A stretch of DNA of 64,000 nt, from contig HG738139.1 in NCBI GenBank assembly GCA_000499405.2, positions 3,390,976 through 3,454,975 of the forward strand, read 5' to 3'. Of this stretch, positions 63,085 through 64,000 are shown in pieces. The DNA is from Onchocerca volvulus (Eukaryota; Nematoda; Chromadorea; Rhabditida; Onchocercidae). How positions within the stretch are numbered: the first letter of the stretch is position 1; each line of letters begins with the position of its first letter. A model generated the notes under the pieces. That model was not told where the DNA came from, did no database searches, and saw only the letters and a program-made list of their open reading frames with translations. Made by a program: the position numbers and the translations under genes.

Positions 63085-64000
63085 ATGAAATTTGAAAATT
63101 GAAATTAAAACAACATAGATAAGTGGGAGAACAAATAAAAAAAAAGATCTGTTTTCTAATTTTAGAAAAAAAAATTATTTTACAAAATCGATCGAATAGA
63201 TAATGAAGAGAAATGAAAAGAGAGAGAGAGAGAGAGGGGAGAAAAAAGAGAAACAAAGGGAGGGAGTAAAAAAAAGAACATCGATCGAATACGACTACAA
63301 AAAATATTTTTCTCTTTTCAGTAATAAAAGAAATACTACTAATTATCTCCCTATTCCAATTGTCATTGTCATCTGTACTTCTCTCTTTCTCTGCCCCATT
63401 GATTTTACCCCTTCTATCGCTTTTCTCTCTTTCTTTTCTCTTCCTTTTTATCCTTTTTGTTAATGTTGAGCTAAAAGAACTTTTTTGTCAAACATTGTAC
63501 AAACAACAAGCATTTTATGTCAACAAGGATTTTTCGTCTTAATCATTCCGATCTTTGGTCTCATTAAAAAAAAAAAAAAGAATAGAATAATTTAATAAAA
63601 AGAAAAATAATTTTAAAAAAAAAAAAATCATTCTGACATTTTGGCTTACCGATAAAATACCTAAGGCAATTATTCCGATTTATAGCGATATCCATTTAAT
63701 ATACCTAAAAAAAATTATTCCAACTTTTAGACTTTATCTATTTTATACATTAAATACTTATTTATTTTAATAAATTAGAGTAAATTACTTACATAAGAAA
63801 ATTACTTAATTACTTTCAAATACTTATAAATTACTTTATTATAAAACACTTATAAAATAAAATACTTAAATTACTTATAAATTACTTTATTATTACGATA
63901 TTTTTTTGGTTTACTCATAAAATATATGTTCAAGGAATTATTCCGATTTTTAGGTTCATTCATAAAATAATTCCTGATTATTTCAACTTTTAGGCTTATC

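Larger units (their letters stand above)
59551..64000. other. Repeat-rich AT-rich end of the window
   Basis: No supported gene. Contains a 41-bp tandem array, long (AAT)n, (TA)n, (CT)n and (CCAT)n tracts, and a loose repeat of ATTATTCCGATTTTTAGG phrases from about 63625 to the end. The open frame at 60044-60301 (minus) has no splice context or recognisable motif. Confidence 0.5.

Noticed and set aside
1..64000. tRNA, rRNA, CRISPR array, intact transposase or reverse transcriptase
   Set aside because: Looked for GGTTCGA-type T-arms, regular spacer arrays and catalytic motifs on both strands by eye; none convincing. A tRNAscan and a repeat-profile search would settle this.

Overview
The window is nuclear DNA from an invertebrate, most likely a nematode, and by overall character perhaps a clade III (spirurid or filarial-type) species. 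Reasons: it is strongly AT-rich; genes have many small exons with GT-AG introns; exon ends are often preceded by T-rich acceptors; and the recognisable proteins are animal housekeeping and ER proteins. The species assignment is inference. All gene models below were assembled by hand from splice sites and reading-frame phase. Most of the coding sequence sits in exons of 20-80 codons.

Layout. 1-3448 (+): 3' part of a secreted or surface Reeler/DOMON protein. 3449-27162: about 23.7 kb with no convincing gene, only one possible isolated exon. It is filled with homopolymer runs, degenerate tandem arrays, hairpins and copies of a dispersed repeat. 27163-30369 (+): an unrecognised Ser/Thr-rich protein. 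31918-39634 (-): two calreticulin genes in tandem, the upstream one (404 aa) canonical and the downstream one (483 aa) divergent. They share the same nine-exon structure and a common promoter module. 43754-44958 (-): complex III subunit 8 (UQCRQ/QCR8). 45541-49162 (+): a PRDM9/SET-17-like PR/SET methyltransferase without zinc fingers, divergent from QCR8. 49505-50582 (-): an unrecognised gene, incompletely resolved. 51646-54011 (+): protein phosphatase methylesterase 1. 54325-56028 (-): an unrecognised 226-aa protein. 58312-59550 (-): a 101-aa single-pass membrane protein with the six-cysteine pattern of the Shisa/WBP1/VOPP1-like (STMC6) superfamily. 59551-64000: microsatellites and repeats, no gene seen.

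The most interesting element is the calreticulin pair. Copy A has the expected lectin residues and ends in HEEL. Copy B keeps the fold-determining features and exon lengths, but replaces the key lectin Asp by Glu, changes the third exon-4 cysteine region, has a C-tail exon twice as long, ends in KEEL, and uses a GC splice donor. Both genes carry CTGGTCCACGT-N10-CCAATCA upstream. This combines the unfolded-protein-response core CCACGT with a CCAAT box, which suggests shared ER-stress control. No operon, tRNA, rRNA or CRISPR array was seen. No intact transposon ORF was found.
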